DNA from: an uncultured Prevotella sp.
GTDB taxonomy: Bacteria > Bacteroidota > Bacteroidia > Bacteroidales > Bacteroidaceae
Reading direction: 5' to 3'
DNA: 64,000 nucleotides
Assembly (NCBI GenBank): GCA_900540375.1
Contig: UQFS01000008.1
Coordinates: forward strand, 42,523-106,522
The notes beneath the pieces are model-generated. The model did no database searches. It was given only the letters and a program-made list of their open reading frames with translations, and was not told where the DNA came from. The position numbers were made by a program, and so were the translations under genes. Shown here one piece after another: positions 50,940-61,033 of this stretch. Position 1 is the first letter of the stretch; each line of letters opens with the position of its first letter.

Positions 50940-50959
50940 ATTGATAGACTGTGTGATGA

Positions 50960-53900
50960 TTAATTTTCTGGAGTCACTTTGTCGGCATAGTCGAGCACAT
51001 TCTTGCGATTGGCCTCCATGCGCTCATACTCTTCCTTGGAACCTACGATGATCTTATCCCACTGACGCATACCGGTACCGGCAGGAATCAGGTGACCGCA
51101 GATCACATTCTCCTTCATACCCTCGAGATTATCAACCTTTCCACGGATGGCAGCCTCGTTGAGAACCTTCGTAGTTTCCTGGAAGGAAGCAGCACTCATG
51201 AAGCTCTTCGTACCCAAGGCAGCACGGGTGATACCCTGCAGCACCTGAGTAGAGGTAGCAGGCACGGCATCACGGACGGTGACGGTCTTCAGGTCACGAC
51301 GCTTCAAGCTGGAATTCTCGTCACGCAGCTTGCGCACGGTAACGATCTGACCCTTGTGGAGGTTCTCTGAGTCGCCCTCGTCGATGACCACCTTCTTACC
51401 CCAGATGCGGTCGTTCTCGTCTGCAAAGTCGAGTTTATCGACAAGATCCTGCTCAAGGAACGTAGTATCGCCCGGGTCATCAATGCGTACCTTACGCATC
51501 ATCTGACGGACAATGATCTCGAAGTGCTTGTCGTTGATCTTCACACCCTGGAGGCGGTAGACATTCTGCACCTCATTGACGATGTACTCCTGTACAGCGG
51601 TAGGCCCCTTGATGGCAAGGATGTCGCCCGGAGTGATCTCACCGTCGGAGAGTGCCGTACCGGCACGCACAGCATCATGCTCCTGCACCAGGATCTGACG
51701 TGACAGTGGTACGAGGTACTTACGCTGGTCACCTGTCTTAGAAGTGATGATGATCTCCTGATTACCACGTTTGAGCTTGCCCATGGTCACCTCACCGTCG
51801 ATCTCAGAGACCACGGCGGGATTCGTCGGGTTACGAGCCTCAAAGAGCTCGGTGACACGAGGCAGACCACCGGTGATACCACCGGCGTTGAACACGGCAC
51901 GAGGGATACGTACTAACGTGGTACCGGTCTCAATGACCTGGCCGTCCTCGATGTTGGCGATATGACCGCCCACCGGGAAGTTGTAGGTACCAAGTACCTG
52001 ACCGTTCTCGTCAACGACGTGAACCGTCGGGATGACATTGTGGTCCTTGGACTCAGTGATGATACGCTCCGTCATACCGGAGGTCTCATCAGTCTCAGTC
52101 TTGAAAGTAGCACCCTCAATGACATTGTCGAACTGCAGCTTACCAGCATATTCACTGACAATAACAGCGTTGAACGGATCCCACTTGCAGACCACGTCGC
52201 CCTTCTTCACCACGTCGCCGTCTGAGAAGAACAGTGAGCTACCGTAAGGGACGGTCAGCGTAGCCATGTTGATATCGGTATTGGGATCAACGAACTGCAC
52301 CTCGGCCAAACGGCTCACTACCATCTGACACTCGACAGGATTGCTTTCATCGCTCTTGTCAACGAATGGTACGGTACGCAAGCCCTCGAACTTCAGCTTA
52401 GCATCATATTTAGAGGTGATGGAAGCGTTGGCAGCAGCGTTCTCGGCAATACCACCGGAGTGGAAGGTACGGAGCGTCAGCTGTGTACCCGGCTCACCGA
52501 TAGCCTGTGCGGCGATAACGCCGACAGCCTCACCAAGTTGAACCATCTTGGAAGTAGCCAGGTTGCGGCCATAACACTTACGGCAAACACCCTTCTTGCT
52601 CTCGCAGGTCAGCACGGAACGGATCTCTACCATCTCGATGCCGGCATCCTCTACAGCCTGTGCCTTGGCCTCAGTGATCTCCTCACCAGCCTTGACAAGG
52701 ATCTCGCTGGTATGTGGATTGATGACATCATGCACGGAGACACGACCCAAGATGCGCTCGGCGAGTGTGGAGACAACTTCGTCGCCCTCTTTCAGGGCGC
52801 GACACTCCAAACCACGCAGTGTACCGCAGTCATCCTCAGTGATGATGACATCGTGCGACACGTCGACGAGTCGACGGGTCAGATATCCCGCATCGGCCGT
52901 CTTCATAGCCGTGTCGGCAAGACCCTTACGGGCACCGTGAGAGGCAATAAAGTACTCCTGCACGGACATACCCTCCTTCAGGTTGTTCAGAATAGGGTTC
53001 TCAATGATGGAATTACCCTCAGCACCAGCCTTCTGCGGCTTGGCCATCAGACCACGCATACCAGCGAGCTGGGCAATCTGGTCAGCAGAACCACGGGCAC
53101 CGGAGTCAAGCATCATGAACACAGCGTTGAAGCCTTGGTCGGCCTCGGTCATGTGCTTCATCACAGCCTTCTTCAGGTCGTTGTTGACGTGTGTCCAGGC
53201 ATTGATGACCTCATTGTAGCGCTCCTTATCGGTGATAAGACCCATATCGAAGTTGGCCTTGACCTCATCGACCTCGTCCTGACCGCGCTTGACGATCTCT
53301 GCTTTCTCCTTCGGCACGATGATGTCGTCGAGGTTGAAGGACAGACCGGCAAGGTAAGACATGCGGTAACCGAGGTTCTTCACTCCGTCGAGGAACGAGC
53401 AGGCACGGTCCATACCTACGTGCTTGATCACGTCGGCGATGAGCTTACGCAATGTCTTCTTGGAGATGACACCATTAAAGAAGCCTATCTCCTTCGGGAT
53501 GATCTCGTTGACGATGACTCGTCCCACAGTGGTCTCCACGATATGGCGGATGGGATTACCCTTCTCGTCAATGTCATCAACCACACATTTCACCTGAGCG
53601 TGCTCATCAACACACTTTTCATTGAGTGCGATGATAGCCTCTTCAGGACCATAGAAGGTTTGGCCCTCACCCTTAGCACCCGGACGAATCTTGGTGATAT
53701 AGTAAAGACCGAGCACCATATCCTGCGACGGCACGGTGACAGGAGCGCCATTGGCCGGGTTGAGGATGTTGTGACTCTGGAGCATCAGAACCTGAGCTTC
53801 CAGCACGGCCTCGTTGCTCAGTGGCAAGTGAACAGCCATCTGGTCACCATCGAAGTCGGCATTGAACGGTGTACAAGCCAACGGGTGGAGCTGGATAGCC

Positions 53901-55303
53901 TTTCCCTCGATCATCTTTGGCTGAAACGCCATCACAGACAGACGGTGAAGTGTAGGAGCACGGTTGAGGAGCACAGGGTGACCCTTCATCACGTTCTCAA
54001 GAATATCCCAGATCACCGGCTCGCGGCGGTCAACGATCTTCTTAGCGCTCTTGACCGTCTTCACGATGCCGCGCTCAATCAGCTTGCGGATGATAAACGG
54101 CTTGTAGAGCTCGGCAGCCATCAACTTAGGCAGACCGCATTCACCCATCTTCAACTCAGGACCGACGACGATCACAGAACGGGCAGAGTAGTCGACACGC
54201 TTACCGAGCAGGTTCTGACGGAAGCGCCCCTGCTTACCTTTCAGAGAATCCGAGAGAGACTTCAACGGACGGTTGCTCTCGCTCTTAACGGCACTGGCCT
54301 TACGACTGTTATCGAAGAGAGAGTCAACAGCCTCCTGAAGCATACGTTTCTCGTTGCGGAGAATCACCTCAGGAGCCTTGATCTCGATGAGTCGTTTCAG
54401 GCGGTTGTTACGAATGATGACACGACGGTAGAGGTCGTTGAGGTCGGAAGTGGCAAAACGGCCACCATCCAATGGTACCAACGGACGCAACTCTGGCGGG
54501 ATGACCGGAATGATCTTCATGATCATCCACTCAGGTTTGTTGACATCCTTGGAGCTACGGAAAGACTCTACGACCTGCAGACGCTTCAGAGCCTCAGTCT
54601 TGCGCATCTGGCTGGAGTCGCTGTTGGCACGGTCACGCAGTTCATAGCTAAGACTGTCGAGATCGATATCCTTGAGCAGGTCAAGGATTGCCTCGGCACC
54701 CATCTTGGCAATGAACTTCGAAGGATCTGAATCATCGAGCATATCGTTGTTCTCAGGGATCTTGTTGTCGATGATGTCGAGATACTCTTCCTCTGACAGC
54801 AAGTCGAGCTTATGAGAACCATTGAGATCATCCACGCCCTCAGCATCCTTCTGTCCTTCGAGGATACCGGGCTGAATGACGATATACTTCTCGTAGTAGA
54901 TCACCTGGTCGAGCTTCTTGGTAGGCAGTCCGAGCAGGTAGCCGATCTTGTTTGGCAGAGAGCGGAAGTACCAAATATGAGCTACAGGAACGACGAGCTC
55001 AATATGTCCGGCACGCTCACGACGTACCTTCTTCTCAGTGACTTCAACCCCACAACGGTCACAGACGATGCCTTTATAGCGGATGCGCTTATACTTACCA
55101 CAGGCGCACTCATAGTCTTTTGTCGGACCGAAGATTCTCTCGCAGAACAAGCCATCGCGCTCAGGCTTGTAGGTACGGTAGTTGATGGTCTCGGGCTTGG
55201 TCACCTCACCATAGGAGTTCTCCTTGATTGTCTCAGGAGAGGCCAGGCTAATGGTAATCTTGGTAAAATTATTCTTTACCTTTGTATCTTTTCTGAAAGC
55301 CAT
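50960..55303 (-). CDS. rpoC: RNA polymerase beta' subunit
   Basis: A 1447-residue protein. The N-terminal zinc finger (C-A-C-G-K-Y-K-R-I-R-Y, then C-D-R-C-G-V) is at about 66-88. The catalytic magnesium motif N-A-D-F-D-G-D is at about residue 480. A second zinc site C-R-K-C-Y-G is near 905, and trigger-loop/bridge-helix regions (G-S-A-D-Q-I-A-Q-L-A-G-M-R-G) are clear. No split or insertion relative to a usual Bacteroidetes beta'. 26 nt after rpoB; here it is last in its operon, ending at a terminator. Confidence 0.98.
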   Translation of the reverse strand: MAFRKDTKVKNNFTKITISLASPETIKENSYGEVTKPETINYRTYKPERDGLFCERIFGPTKDYECACGKYKRIRYKGIVCDRCGVEVTEKKVRRERAGHIELVVPVAHIWYFRSLPNKIGYLLGLPTKKLDQVIYYEKYIVIQPGILEGQKDAEGVDDLNGSHKLDLLSEEEYLDIIDNKIPENNDMLDDSDPSKFIAKMGAEAILDLLKDIDLDSLSYELRDRANSDSSQMRKTEALKRLQVVESFRSSKDVNKPEWMIMKIIPVIPPELRPLVPLDGGRFATSDLNDLYRRVIIRNNRLKRLIEIKAPEVILRNEKRMLQEAVDSLFDNSRKASAVKSESNRPLKSLSDSLKGKQGRFRQNLLGKRVDYSARSVIVVGPELKMGECGLPKLMAAELYKPFIIRKLIERGIVKTVKSAKKIVDRREPVIWDILENVMKGHPVLLNRAPTLHRLSVMAFQPKMIEGKAIQLHPLACTPFNADFDGDQMAVHLPLSNEAVLEAQVLMLQSHNILNPANGAPVTVPSQDMVLGLYYITKIRPGAKGEGQTFYGPEEAIIALNEKCVDEHAQVKCVVDDIDEKGNPIRHIVETTVGRVIVNEIIPKEIGFFNGVISKKTLRKLIADVIKHVGMDRACSFLDGVKNLGYRMSYLAGLSFNLDDIIVPKEKAEIVKRGQDEVDEVKANFDMGLITDKERYNEVINAWTHVNNDLKKAVMKHMTEADQGFNAVFMMLDSGARGSADQIAQLAGMRGLMAKPQKAGAEGNSIIENPILNNLKEGMSVQEYFIASHGARKGLADTAMKTADAGYLTRRLVDVSHDVIITEDDCGTLRGLECRALKEGDEVVSTLAERILGRVSVHDVINPHTSEILVKAGEEITEAKAQAVEDAGIEMVEIRSVLTCESKKGVCRKCYGRNLATSKMVQLGEAVGVIAAQAIGEPGTQLTLRTFHSGGIAENAAANASITSKYDAKLKFEGLRTVPFVDKSDESNPVECQMVVSRLAEVQFVDPNTDINMATLTVPYGSSLFFSDGDVVKKGDVVCKWDPFNAVIVSEYAGKLQFDNVIEGATFKTETDETSGMTERIITESKDHNVIPTVHVVDENGQVLGTYNFPVGGHIANIEDGQVIETGTTLVRIPRAVFNAGGITGGLPRVTELFEARNPTNPAVVSEIDGEVTMGKLKRGNQEIIITSKTGDQRKYLVPLSRQILVQEHDAVRAGTALSDGEITPGDILAIKGPTAVQEYIVNEVQNVYRLQGVKINDKHFEIIVRQMMRKVRIDDPGDTTFLEQDLVDKLDFADENDRIWGKKVVIDEGDSENLHKGQIVTVRKLRDENSSLKRRDLKTVTVRDAVPATSTQVLQGITRAALGTKSFMSAASFQETTKVLNEAAIRGKVDNLEGMKENVICGHLIPAGTGMRQWDKIIVGSKEEYERMEANRKNVLDYADKVTPEN

Positions 55304-55329
55304 ACTTCTAACTTTTCAATATTCCAAAC

Positions 55330-58300
55330 TTAATCCAACTTAATGTTCAGTCCCAGACCGCGAAGCTCATGCAGCAACACATTGAGCGACTCGGGGATCC
55401 CCGGTGTCGGCATTGGGTCGCCCTTGACAATAGCCTCGTAAGCCTTGGAACGACCGGTGACATCATCACTCTTGATGGTCAGCATCTCTTGCAGGACATG
55501 GCTGGCACCGAAGCCCTCAAGAGCCCAGACCTCCATCTCTCCGAAACGCTGTCCACCGAACTGTGCCTTACCACCAAGTGGCTGCTGAGTGATGAGAGAG
55601 TACGGACCGATAGAACGGGCGTGCATCTTATCCTCAACCATGTGACCAAGCTTCAAGAAGTAAGTGATACCCACGGTAGCCTTCTGGTCGAAGGGCTCAC
55701 CGGTCTCACCATCGTAAACTGTCGTAGAGCAGAGGTTAGGCAAACCAGCTTTTTCGGTCCACTCACGCAGGTCGTCAAGCTTTGCTCCGTCGAAGATTGG
55801 AGTTGCAAACTTCACGCCGAGTCTCTTACCGGCAGCACCGAGGATAGCCTCGAAGATCTGTCCCAAGTTCATACGCGAAGGCACACCCATCGGGTTCAGC
55901 ACCAAGTCGACAGGACGACCGTCAGCCAAGAACGGCATATCCTCCTGACGTACGATCTTAGAGACGATACCCTTGTTACCATGACGACCGGCAAGCTTAT
56001 CACCGACCTGGATCTTACGCTTCTTTGCGATATAGACCTTAGCCATCTTCAAGATGCCGGAGGGCAGCTCATCACCAATCGTGATGGCAAACTTGCGGCG
56101 GTTCTGCTCAGCGGCGAGCTGCTTGTCCTTACGGATGAAGTTCATGATCAGCTTCTGGATGAGTGTGTTGATATGCTCATCATCGGTCCAGCCATTGCTC
56201 TGAATACCATCATATTCGAGATTCTTCAGTGCAGGCACCGTGAACTTGCTGCCCTTGGTGAGCACCTCTGCCTCAGTATAGTCTTTCACACTTTGGCAGA
56301 CCTTGCCGTCAGTGAGGGTCATCAGCTTGTCAACGAGCATGTTCTTCAGCTCATCGCTCTTTGCCTCATACTCCTCATCGATTTTCTGAAGCTTGACCTT
56401 ATCTTGTTTCTTCGACTCGCGAGTCTTCTCTGCGCGTTGGAAGAGTTTCTTGTCGATCACGACCCCGCTCAAAGAAGGATTCGCCTTGAGTGAAGAATCT
56501 TTCACGTCACCGGCCTTGTCACCGAAGATAGCACGGAGCAACTTCTCCTCAGGTGAAGGATCGCTCTCACCCTTTGGCGAGATCTTACCGATCATGATGT
56601 CACCCGGCTCTACGCGTGCACCGACACGGATGATACCATTGTCGTCGAGGTCCTTGGTAGCTTCCTCACTGACGTTTGGAATATCGCTGGTGAACACCTC
56701 CATGCCGCGCTTGGTCTCACGCACGTCGAGAGAATACTCATCGACATGGACGGATGTCAGCACGTCATCGCGAACCATACGCTCAGAGATGACGACAGCA
56801 TCCTCGTAGTTGTAACCCTTCCAAGGCATATAGGCTACCAAAAGGTTACGACCCAGAGCCAGCTCGCCATTTTCTGTGGCATAGCCCTCTGTCAGGATGT
56901 CGCCCTTCTTCACACGCTGACCTTTGTTGCAGATAGGACGCAGGTCGATGGTCATATTCTGGTTGGTACGACGGAACTTAGGAATGCGATATTCCTTGAG
57001 TGCCGGCTCAAAGCTGACAAACTCCTCGTCTTCCGTACGGTCATAGAGAATACGAATGGTAGTAGCGTCAACATATTCAACGACACCTTCCCCTTCGGCT
57101 GTGATCATCGTACGGCTGTCCTCGCAGACCTGCTTCTCCAAACCGGTACCTACGATAGGCGCATCATTGTGGAGTAAGGGCACTGCCTGACGCATCATAT
57201 TACATCCCATCAGAGCACGGTGACCGTCATCATGCTCCAAGAACGGAATCAAGCAAGCACTCACGGAAGCGATCTGCTGCGGTGACACATCCATCAGGCT
57301 TACCTCACCCGGCTCCACAACAGGGAAGTCGGCAGCAAGACGACAGTGAACGAAGTCACGCTTGAAAGAGCCATCCTCATTCAAAGGAGCATTACCCTGG
57401 GCGATGAGCTGTCCGTCCTCTTCCTCAGCAGTAAGATACTCTACATCCTTGTTCTCCAAGTCTACCTTGCCGCTTTTCACTACACGATAAGGAGTTTCGA
57501 TGAAACCGAGCTCATTGATTGTAGCATAGACGCAAAGAGAGGAGATCAGACCGATGTTAGGACCCTCAGGTGACTCAATAGGGCAAAGACGACCATAGTG
57601 AGTATAGTGTACGTCACGAACCTCAAAACCTGCACGTTCACGAGACAGACCGCCAGGACCTAAAGCAGAGAGACGGCGCTTATGAGTGACCTCGGCCAAC
57701 GGGTTGGTTTGATCCATGAACTGGCTCAACGGGTTGGTACCGAAGAACGAGTTGATGACACTGGAAATAGTCTTGGCATTGATCAAGTCAGTCGGCGTAA
57801 ACACCTCGTTGTCACGTACGTTCATGCGCTCACGGATGGTACGGCTCATACGGGCCAGGCCGACAGAGAACTGGTTGGCCAGCTGCTCACCTACCGTGCG
57901 GACACGACGGTTGCTCAAGTGGTCAATATCGTCAACTGTAGCATTGGAGTTGACCAGTTTGATCAGATATTTGATAATCTCGATGATGTCTTCCTTGGTG
58001 AGCACACGCACATCAGGATCAATATCAAGATTCAGCTTCTTATTGATACGATAGCGGCCGACATCACCCAGGTCGTAACGCTTGTCAGAGAAGAACAGGT
58101 TCTGGAAGACTTCACGTGCACTTGCATCATCAGCAGGGTCAGCATTACGGAGCTGCTTGTAGATGTAGCGGACAGCCTCAATCTCAGAGTTGCTCTGGTC
58201 TTTCTCCAAAGTCTTGAAGATGATATCGTACTTTGAAGCAGCCTCATTGTTCTTATGTACAAGAACAGTAGAGACGCCACTGTCTACGATCGTATCGAAA

Positions 58301-59139
58301 TTATCTTCTGTGATCTCAGTCTCACGCTCAAGCACCATCTCGTTGCGCTCAGCGGTAACGACCTCACCGGTATCCTCATCTACGAAGTCCTCTGTCCATG
58401 TTCTCAGTACACGGGCAGCAAGCTTACGTCCGATCAGCACAGACTTGTTTTTCGGAGAAACCTTCACCTCCTCAGCAAGGTCGAAGATCTGAAGAATGTC
58501 TTTATCGCTTTCGTAACCAATGGCACGCAGGAGGGTTGTAACCGGCAACTTCTTCTTACGGTCGATATAGGCGTACATGACATTGTTGATGTCAGTAGCG
58601 AACTCTATCCAAGAGCCCTTGAAAGGAATGACACGTGCGCTATAGAGCACGGTACCGTTAGCATGCACGCCCTGACCGAAGAATACGCCCGGTGAACGGT
58701 GAAGCTGTGCCACGACGACACGCTCTGCACCATTGATCACAAAGGTACCATTGTCTGTCATATAAGGAATGGTACCCAAGAAGACATCCTGGATGAACGT
58801 ACCGAAGTCCTCATGGTCGGGATCGGTACAATACAGTTTCATCTTAGCCTTCAAAGGCACACTATAGGTCAGACCGCGCTCCAAACATTCATCAATGGTA
58901 TAGCGGGGCGGATCGATATAATAATCGAGGAACTCAAGCACGAAATTGTTGCGAGTATCGGTGATAGGGAAGTTCTCTGCGAACACCTTATACAGGCCAT
59001 CGTTCTTGCGCTCCTCTGGTGGAGTGTCAAGTTGGAGGAAATCACGGAAGGATTTCAGTTGCACGTCGAGGAAATCCGGAAAAGGATAAGGATTCTGGAC
59101 GCTGGCAAAATTTACTCTGTTATCAATAACGTTTGACAT
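55330..59139 (-). CDS. rpoB: RNA polymerase beta subunit
   Basis: A 1269-residue protein. The rifampicin pocket reads S-Q-F-M-D-Q-T-N-P-L, then T-H-K-R-R-L-S-A-L-G-P-G-G-L, i.e. the unmutated residues. Catalytic-region K-G-Y-N-Y-E-D-A-V-V-I-S-E is near residue 775, and C-terminal E-M-E-V-W-A-L-E-G-F-G-A is present. A 209-nt spacer with a terminator-like hairpin separates it from rplL. Confidence 0.98.
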   Translation of the reverse strand: MSNVIDNRVNFASVQNPYPFPDFLDVQLKSFRDFLQLDTPPEERKNDGLYKVFAENFPITDTRNNFVLEFLDYYIDPPRYTIDECLERGLTYSVPLKAKMKLYCTDPDHEDFGTFIQDVFLGTIPYMTDNGTFVINGAERVVVAQLHRSPGVFFGQGVHANGTVLYSARVIPFKGSWIEFATDINNVMYAYIDRKKKLPVTTLLRAIGYESDKDILQIFDLAEEVKVSPKNKSVLIGRKLAARVLRTWTEDFVDEDTGEVVTAERNEMVLERETEITEDNFDTIVDSGVSTVLVHKNNEAASKYDIIFKTLEKDQSNSEIEAVRYIYKQLRNADPADDASAREVFQNLFFSDKRYDLGDVGRYRINKKLNLDIDPDVRVLTKEDIIEIIKYLIKLVNSNATVDDIDHLSNRRVRTVGEQLANQFSVGLARMSRTIRERMNVRDNEVFTPTDLINAKTISSVINSFFGTNPLSQFMDQTNPLAEVTHKRRLSALGPGGLSRERAGFEVRDVHYTHYGRLCPIESPEGPNIGLISSLCVYATINELGFIETPYRVVKSGKVDLENKDVEYLTAEEEDGQLIAQGNAPLNEDGSFKRDFVHCRLAADFPVVEPGEVSLMDVSPQQIASVSACLIPFLEHDDGHRALMGCNMMRQAVPLLHNDAPIVGTGLEKQVCEDSRTMITAEGEGVVEYVDATTIRILYDRTEDEEFVSFEPALKEYRIPKFRRTNQNMTIDLRPICNKGQRVKKGDILTEGYATENGELALGRNLLVAYMPWKGYNYEDAVVISERMVRDDVLTSVHVDEYSLDVRETKRGMEVFTSDIPNVSEEATKDLDDNGIIRVGARVEPGDIMIGKISPKGESDPSPEEKLLRAIFGDKAGDVKDSSLKANPSLSGVVIDKKLFQRAEKTRESKKQDKVKLQKIDEEYEAKSDELKNMLVDKLMTLTDGKVCQSVKDYTEAEVLTKGSKFTVPALKNLEYDGIQSNGWTDDEHINTLIQKLIMNFIRKDKQLAAEQNRRKFAITIGDELPSGILKMAKVYIAKKRKIQVGDKLAGRHGNKGIVSKIVRQEDMPFLADGRPVDLVLNPMGVPSRMNLGQIFEAILGAAGKRLGVKFATPIFDGAKLDDLREWTEKAGLPNLCSTTVYDGETGEPFDQKATVGITYFLKLGHMVEDKMHARSIGPYSLITQQPLGGKAQFGGQRFGEMEVWALEGFGASHVLQEMLTIKSDDVTGRSKAYEAIVKGDPMPTPGIPESLNVLLHELRGLGLNIKLD

Positions 59140-59201
59140 AAGAAATCAATTGTAGTCTAATACCAGTCTTAGCCGAAGCCGAAAGAAGAGAAAAAAAGAT
59201 G

Positions 59202-59226
59202 ATCGAAAGCAATAATCGAAAGCAAT
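59202..59226 (-). repeat. 13-bp tandem duplication in the rplL-rpoB spacer
   Basis: ATCGAAAGCAAT occurs at 59202-59213 and 59215-59226, separated by one base. It lies in the rpoB leader between the attenuator-like hairpin and the rpoB start. The role is unknown. Confidence 0.6.
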
Positions 59227-59247
59227 GACCAACGGGGATAAAGACAC

Positions 59248-59285
59248 AAAAAGGTTAGGACTCACCGACTGGGCAAATCCTAACC
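59248..59285 (-). terminator. attenuator-like hairpin between rplL and rpoB
   Basis: Arms GGTTAGGA (59253-59260) and TCCTAACC (59278-59285) form an 8-bp perfect stem with a 17-nt loop. On the minus strand it is followed by five T residues (A tract 59248-59252). Partial termination at this position is known in the E. coli rplKAJL-rpoBC operon; its use here is inferred. Confidence 0.6.
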
Positions 59286-59348
59286 CTTAAGTATGTAACT
59301 GTCATCATGCCGCTTATTGAAGCGACCTAACGGCTAAAAGAGACAAAA

Positions 59349-59723
59349 TTACTTCAGCTCAACCTTAGCGCCAGCTTCCTCGATAGCCTTCTTCAGGTTC
59401 TCAGCCTCGTCCTTAGACAGGCCCTCCTTCAGAGTAGCAGGAACAGACTCAACGAGAGTCTTAGCGTCCTTCAGACCGAGGCCACAAGCCTCTTTAACGG
59501 CCTTAACTACCTGGAGCTTAGTAGCGCCGACATCAGTCAGCACAACATCAAAAGAGCTCTTCTCCTCAGCTGCAGGAGCTGCGCCAGCAGCAGGACCAGC
59601 AACTGCAACAGCTGCAGCAGCGGGCTCGATACCATACTCGTCCTTCAGGACTGTTGCCAATTCATTTACCTCTTTAACAGTAAGATTTACTAATTCTTCT
59701 GCAATAGCTTTAACGTCTGCCAT
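59349..59723 (-). CDS. rplL: 50S ribosomal protein L7/L12
   Basis: A 124-residue stalk protein: N-terminal dimerisation domain (M-A-D-V-K-A-I-A-E-E-L-V-N-L), an alanine/proline-rich hinge (about 35-55), and the C-terminal domain (F-D-V-V-L-T-D-V-G-A-T-K-L-Q-V-V-K). It recruits translational GTPases. 50 nt after rplJ. Confidence 0.98.
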   Translation of the reverse strand: MADVKAIAEELVNLTVKEVNELATVLKDEYGIEPAAAAVAVAGPAAGAAPAAEEKSSFDVVLTDVGATKLQVVKAVKEACGLGLKDAKTLVESVPATLKEGLSKDEAENLKKAIEEAGAKVELK

Positions 59724-59773
59724 TTTAGTATTTATTTAAATTTTATTCTTAAAAAATGTAGTGACTTAATTGA

Positions 59774-60298
59774 TTACTCAGGACGCTCGCCTAAAGTCTT
59801 CAGCACACCATGGATAGTGCTTGCGCCTGACTGAAGAGCAGAAACCACGTTCTTTGCGGGGCTCTGCAACAGAGCAACGATGTCAGCAATAACCTCGTTC
59901 TTGCTCTTGATGGAAGCCAGCTCGTCGAGCTTGTCTGCACCAACATAGAAGCCTTCCTCAGCATAGGCAGCCTTCAAAGAAGGAACGCCAGCCTTGGCAA
60001 TGTCTTTATCCTTAAGCAACTTTGCAGGAACATTAGCGGTGTGTGTAAACAGCACAGCAGTGTTACCCTTCAAAGTACCATAAAGCTCAGAATAGTCGAT
60101 GTCAGCAGCCTCGAAAGCCTTGTGAAGAAGCTTATTCTTCACAACAACCATCTTGATCTCCTGCTTGAAACACTTGCGACGAAGAGAAGATGTTGTCTCA
60201 GCATTCATACCGGTGACATCCACCAGATAGAAATGAGGATATTCCTTCAGCTTCTCGCCAAGGTCAACAATGATAGTATCTTTTACTTCTTTCTTCAT
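59774..60298 (-). CDS. rplJ: 50S ribosomal protein L10
   Basis: A 174-residue stalk-base protein: M-K-K-E-V-K-D-T-I-I-V-D-L-G-E-K, then V-D-V-T-G-M-N-A and L-R-R-K-C-F-K. The last helix binds L7/L12 dimers. Only 12 nt separate it from rplA, so the long L10 leader known from other bacteria is absent here. Confidence 0.97.
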   Translation of the reverse strand: MKKEVKDTIIVDLGEKLKEYPHFYLVDVTGMNAETTSSLRRKCFKQEIKMVVVKNKLLHKAFEAADIDYSELYGTLKGNTAVLFTHTANVPAKLLKDKDIAKAGVPSLKAAYAEEGFYVGADKLDELASIKSKNEVIADIVALLQSPAKNVVSALQSGASTIHGVLKTLGERPE

Positions 60299-60310
60299 TT
60301 TACCAAACTT

Positions 60311-61009
60311 TTAGAGTGATTCAACTGATTTAGGATCAATCTTGATACCCTTACTCATTGTGCTTGAAATAAAGATACTCTTGAGGTATGTACCTTTAGC
60401 GGCAGCAGGTTTCAAACGTACAACAGTGTTGATGAATTCTTTGGCATTACCATAGATCTGATCAGAAGACATAGAGATCTTGCCGATAGAAGTATGAATG
60501 ATACCAGCCTTATCAACCTTGAAGTCGATCTTACCTTGCTTAACTTCTTTGACAGCCTTAGCGACATCCATCGTCACAGTACCACTCTTCGGGTTAGGCA
60601 TCAAACCACGGGGACCGAGGAAACGGCCCAAAGGACCAACCTTACCCATGCAAGAAGGCATAGTGATGATGACATCGACATCAGTCCAGCCACCTTTGAT
60701 CTTCTCAATATACTCATCGAGACCAGCATAGTCAGCACCAGCTGCCTTAGCAGCCTCTTCCTGATCTGGTGTACACAGAGCAAGCACGCGAACTGTCTTA
60801 CCAGTTCCGTTAGGCAGAGACACCACGCCGCGAACCATCTGGTTAGCCTTACGGGGATCAACGCCCAAGCGAACATCCACATCTACAGAAGCATCAAACT
60901 TTGTTGTCGTGATCTCCTTTACGAGCTCTGCAGCCTCTTTCAATGTGTATGCCTTCCCTGCTTCAACCTTCTCAGCTACTGATTTCTGATTTTTTGTCAG
61001 TTTACTCAT
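60311..61009 (-). CDS. rplA: 50S ribosomal protein L1
   Basis: A 232-residue protein of the L1 stalk: V-D-V-D-V-R-L-G-V-D-P-R-K-A-N-Q-M-V-R-G and M-P-S-C-M-G-K-V-G-P-L-G-R-F-L-G-P-R-G-L-M-P-N. In E. coli L1 represses its own operon by binding near the rplK start. 24 nt after rplK. Confidence 0.98.
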   Translation of the reverse strand: MSKLTKNQKSVAEKVEAGKAYTLKEAAELVKEITTTKFDASVDVDVRLGVDPRKANQMVRGVVSLPNGTGKTVRVLALCTPDQEEAAKAAGADYAGLDEYIEKIKGGWTDVDVIITMPSCMGKVGPLGRFLGPRGLMPNPKSGTVTMDVAKAVKEVKQGKIDFKVDKAGIIHTSIGKISMSSDQIYGNAKEFINTVVRLKPAAAKGTYLKSIFISSTMSKGIKIDPKSVESL

Positions 61010-61033
61010 TTTACTTGCTTAATTGAAGTTTAA

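Noticed and set aside
52460..54730. A 756-codon plus-strand open frame opposite rpoC
   Set aside because: Antisense shadow of a highly conserved gene with third-position GC bias; no domain seen.
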